A stretch of DNA of 7,778 nucleotides from an uncultured Caulobacterales bacterium (GTDB taxonomy: Bacteria; Pseudomonadota; Alphaproteobacteria; Caulobacterales; Maricaulaceae), in the NCBI GenBank assembly GCA_938007945.1, contig CALLME010000189.1:1-7778 (forward strand). The letters run 5' to 3'. The position numbers were made by a program, and so were the translations under genes. Each line of letters opens with the position of its first letter. The first letter of the stretch is position 1. Under the pieces are notes generated by a model. It was not told the origin of the DNA. It worked only from the letters and a program-made list of their open reading frames with translations, and made no database searches. Below, piece after piece: positions 6,801 to 7,778 of the stretch.

Positions 6801-7191
6801 TGACTTCTCATTCACTTGGGGCACACGTTACGTGGGTGCCGTGAGCCAAGATGAAGACTTTGTTGATGAATTTTCCAATGCATTCGGTATTGATACATCG
6901 GGTAATGGCGTAGCTGATACCTTCTCTGATACATGCGGAGGTTCGTTTATTGGTGATGTTAATTGTCGTGACGTAGGTTTTGCGGATGATTACTTTGTTC
7001 ATAACGCGGGCATCACTTACAATAATGAAGATCAGGATTGGGGTCTTACTCTATCGGTCTCGAATGTTTTTGACCGCAATCCGCCAAGAGCTGATAGTTC
7101 AGAAGTCACGACAGTCGCTAATGCTGTGATCGGTAATGGCTATGATATTGAAGGTCGTAAGTTCTTCATTCAGCTGCGTAAAGGCTTCTAG
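3802..7191 (+). CDS. TonB-dependent outer-membrane receptor
   Basis: This 1129-residue outer-membrane transporter uses TonB/ExbBD energy to bring a ligand into the periplasm. Residues 1-26 are a Sec signal peptide ending AFA before QDAP. An acidic linker leads to a TonB-box-like EVVVTGSRI (52-60). The plug domain spans about 62-190, with LRGLGANRTLVLVNGRR, then ILLEGASSVYGSDAVAGVVN as its conserved closing motif. The rest is a long beta-barrel ending in the typical terminal Phe (RKFFIQLRKGF). It is well above the 650-800 residues of classical siderophore receptors, and the extra length sits in extracellular loops. The mature part is strongly acidic and has 14 cysteines in seven close pairs, plus Asp-rich loops at 332-340, 443-454 and 1031-1039. 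Receptors of this long type are common in marine proteobacteria and often have peptidase or glycan genes beside them. The following S9 peptidase suggests peptide uptake, but the ligand is not proven. Confidence 0.95.
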   Translation: MNNLDFKKLLLGTSLLVGFTAAPAFAQDAPVADEIAQEVIETPAALEDDRDEVVVTGSRIKRDTFSSLAPLQVIDFDEKRDLGLIDPVTILQTTESAAGQQIDSTFSGFVLDNGPGSETIDLRGLGANRTLVLVNGRRIAPAGVEGAPSTPSINLIPGSLVDRTDILLEGASSVYGSDAVAGVVNVLLRKDFEGLDITATYNPAQDSGGKDYNLAGSWGKNTDRGFIGVGAEYDFRDAIKLVDRDYLAGCDRHYEIDENGDIRTFGRGDEIRFAEWFDGFQAFPANECKATGIAGRIVELGGTFGSIYFNADGSNIGIPNFVDQTLSGVPVDNNGDGIQDFDFAQFALNGADPNQDLIPEQKRLNLMAYGEYTLEGDANITPFFEVLYSRAETSIDSGTFQLFPTVGADNPFNPCGVNGSDCGSSGFNFDDAFIQRWNTFQRDRDPNRDGDERDARICATFAGGLFDNAACTPFLFGFGANDFVGPQDTIPVVGINGDRSNTEVVIENTRLVGGFRGDIPFLNFGEIADWTFETSLTHSISNGSSNRPGIREDRLNFALGNDIASGNPIPGLAPCTAAPGVTVRSDVVTGCVPVNLFAPSLFANIAGDLGSQAERDYLFDDRRFDTQYKQTVWSGFVAGTLAEVPAGKINAVLGLEYQYDEIESNPDEVARDGLFFGFFSDGGAQGEKFVRSAYAEVDIPLVADKPLFRQLEVNLSGRILEDEFYGGASTYSSKVGWRPFDSLLLKASYGTSFRSPNLRENFLQPQTGFLTLFDPCVVPIGATRPDLNNPNGPNVYDPTLETRDADTITRCQAEGLDPFTLNIGGNNTFSTEVATTGSLDLDPEESTSFTAGFSFEQPFTDAFDLSFGATYYDIEVTNSVVTPAAQFIINDCFVNQRDGRSPFCDRISRDQDQLLDGVNQGFINLNEDQVRGVDVNARFDKEFTVFDRNFDYRASLRANNILEVRNLFVGDDGTPTEDNSEGEFGFPDWSGSLTHRLSYDDFSFTWGTRYVGAVSQDEDFVDEFSNAFGIDTSGNGVADTFSDTCGGSFIGDVNCRDVGFADDYFVHNAGITYNNEDQDWGLTLSVSNVFDRNPPRADSSEVTTVANAVIGNGYDIEGRKFFIQLRKGF

Positions 7192-7198
7192 TCGCGCA

Positions 7199-7220
7199 GC
7201 AGTCACGTCATTGTGACTGC
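7199..7220 (+). repeat. Perfect hairpin just after the receptor stop
   Basis: GCAGTCAC (7199-7206) and GTGACTGC (7213-7220) form an eight-pair stem with a six-base loop, seven bases after the stop codon. No T-tract follows, so it is not an intrinsic terminator by itself. It may protect the receptor mRNA 3' end or help the terminator that follows. Confidence 0.55.
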
Positions 7221-7238
7221 GACAAAACTGATAAAAAA

Positions 7239-7268
7239 GGCCCGCTGCATTTGCATGCGGGCCTTTTT
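7239..7268 (+). terminator. Strong intrinsic terminator after the receptor gene
   Basis: GGCCCGC (7239-7245) pairs with GCGGGCC (7257-7263). The inner TGCA/TGCA can extend the stem with one bulged T. The stem is followed directly by TTTTT and preceded by AAAAAA, giving the form of a rho-independent terminator that could act in both directions. It ends most receptor transcription before the S9 peptidase gene, which therefore probably has its own promoter or depends on read-through. Confidence 0.85.
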
Positions 7269-7303
7269 GTGTTTACAAATCATTTAAGTTTCTGAGACTT
7301 AAC

Positions 7304-7307
7304 GGAG
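7304..7307 (+). promoter_or_regulatory. Ribosome binding site of the S9 peptidase gene
   Basis: GGAG lies six bases before ATG 7314, at good spacing, and supports that start together with the signal peptide beginning there. An imperfect inverted repeat (TTAAGT at 7284-7289, ACTTAA at 7297-7302) lies immediately upstream. Confidence 0.65.
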
Positions 7308-7313
7308 TTATAA

Positions 7314-7778
7314 ATGCGCAAGACCCTTCTTTCATGTGTCGCGGCCCTTGGCCTCGTTGCGGCTACAACAGCCCTCTCAACATCCGCCGTAGCGGCGCCT
7401 GTTGCAGGTGCTAACCCTTTACCTATCGATTATTTCGCCGTTCGTGAAACCGTGCGGAGTGTGCAAGTCTCGCCGAGCGGGAAATATATTGCGATGCTGC
7501 GTATTACGACGAAAGAGGGCAACCCTTATATTGAGATCTACGACACGAGCGATATGTCCAAAGCCTTTCGCCGTATGGACGCAAAGCCGATGGAATTTAT
7601 TCAGATTAACTGGGTAAATGATGACTATCTCTTTGGAACGGCGTCAAAAATTGTGCGCAAGCGCGTTAGCCAGCCCGAAGAAGACGTCCGGTCTTACCGT
7701 GCCTTCTCCTATTCTATCCCAAAAAATAAATTTAAGAACATTGACGGAAACTTTGGCCTTGCAAATATTTTGCCCAAT
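7314..7778 (+). CDS. Secreted S9-family (prolyl oligopeptidase-like) peptidase, N-terminal part
   Basis: The first 155 codons are in the window and the gene continues past the right edge. Residues 1-28 are a Sec signal peptide (basic MRK, hydrophobic core, SAVAA before PVAG). The mature start LPIDYFAVRETVRSVQVSPS, followed by GKYIAML, is characteristic of S9 peptidases of the acyl-aminoacyl / dipeptidyl peptidase type. In these the N-terminal half is a beta-propeller that gates access to a C-terminal alpha/beta-hydrolase domain. Propeller-like repeats are visible (YIEIYDTSD, then FIQINWVNDDYLFGTASK). The catalytic Ser-Asp-His triad would lie in the missing C-terminal half, so activity cannot be judged. 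The likely place of action is the periplasm. It lies 122 bp after the receptor stop, beyond a terminator, and probably processes peptides, perhaps those brought in by that receptor. Confidence 0.85.
   Translation, partial: MRKTLLSCVAALGLVAATTALSTSAVAAPVAGANPLPIDYFAVRETVRSVQVSPSGKYIAMLRITTKEGNPYIEIYDTSDMSKAFRRMDAKPMEFIQINWVNDDYLFGTASKIVRKRVSQPEEDVRSYRAFSYSIPKNKFKNIDGNFGLANILPN

Noticed and set aside
7329..7337. Lipobox-like LLSC in the peptidase signal peptide
   Set aside because: The Cys is at residue 8, before the hydrophobic core is complete; a normal signal-peptidase I site (SAVAA) follows, so a lipoprotein is unlikely.

Overview
The window looks like a chromosomal segment of a marine-type alphaproteobacterium, most likely in the Hyphomonadaceae/Maricaulales-Caulobacterales neighbourhood. 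This placement is inferred from the style of three genes: a very long TonB-dependent receptor with an EVVVTGSRI box, a secreted S9-type peptidase, and a two-helix protein ending HLVNLLGFETGR. No rRNA, tRNA, CRISPR array, insertion sequence or phage gene was seen.

Left part, minus strand, read from right to left. A 557-residue membrane-anchored family 2 glycosyltransferase (1856-3529) is followed after 64 bp by a 69-residue two-helix membrane protein (1582-1791). A possible 53-residue ORF (1391-1552) comes next. These could form one transcription unit ending near a weak hairpin at 1323-1338. After an AT-rich gap with a TATAAT-like box (1252-1257) comes a HlyD-type membrane-fusion adaptor (126-944). 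Its 5' part appears to be frameshifted or decayed: coding-like sequence continues upstream of its only ATG without a start, while the N-terminal segment at 945-1219 lies in another frame. A short partial reading frame runs off the left edge.

Centre, 3530-3801. This is a divergent intergenic region between the glycosyltransferase and the receptor. It holds a perfect 16-bp palindrome (3638-3653), a second small inverted repeat, and the receptor's ribosome binding site.

Right part, plus strand. A 1129-residue TonB-dependent outer-membrane receptor (3802-7191) has a clear signal peptide, plug and barrel. It is followed by two hairpins, the second a strong intrinsic terminator (7239-7268). Then comes the first 155 codons of a secreted prolyl-oligopeptidase-like (S9) enzyme that runs off the right edge. 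The receptor and peptidase make sense as a pair, with the receptor taking up a peptide or other substrate and the S9 enzyme cutting peptides in the periplasm. The terminator suggests they are at least partly separately transcribed, and the substrate cannot be read from the sequence.

I found no convincing new multi-gene system. The points most worth a second look are the broken adaptor gene, the glycosyltransferase with its small membrane partner(s), the palindrome in the divergent region, and the paired cysteines and Asp-rich loops of the receptor.
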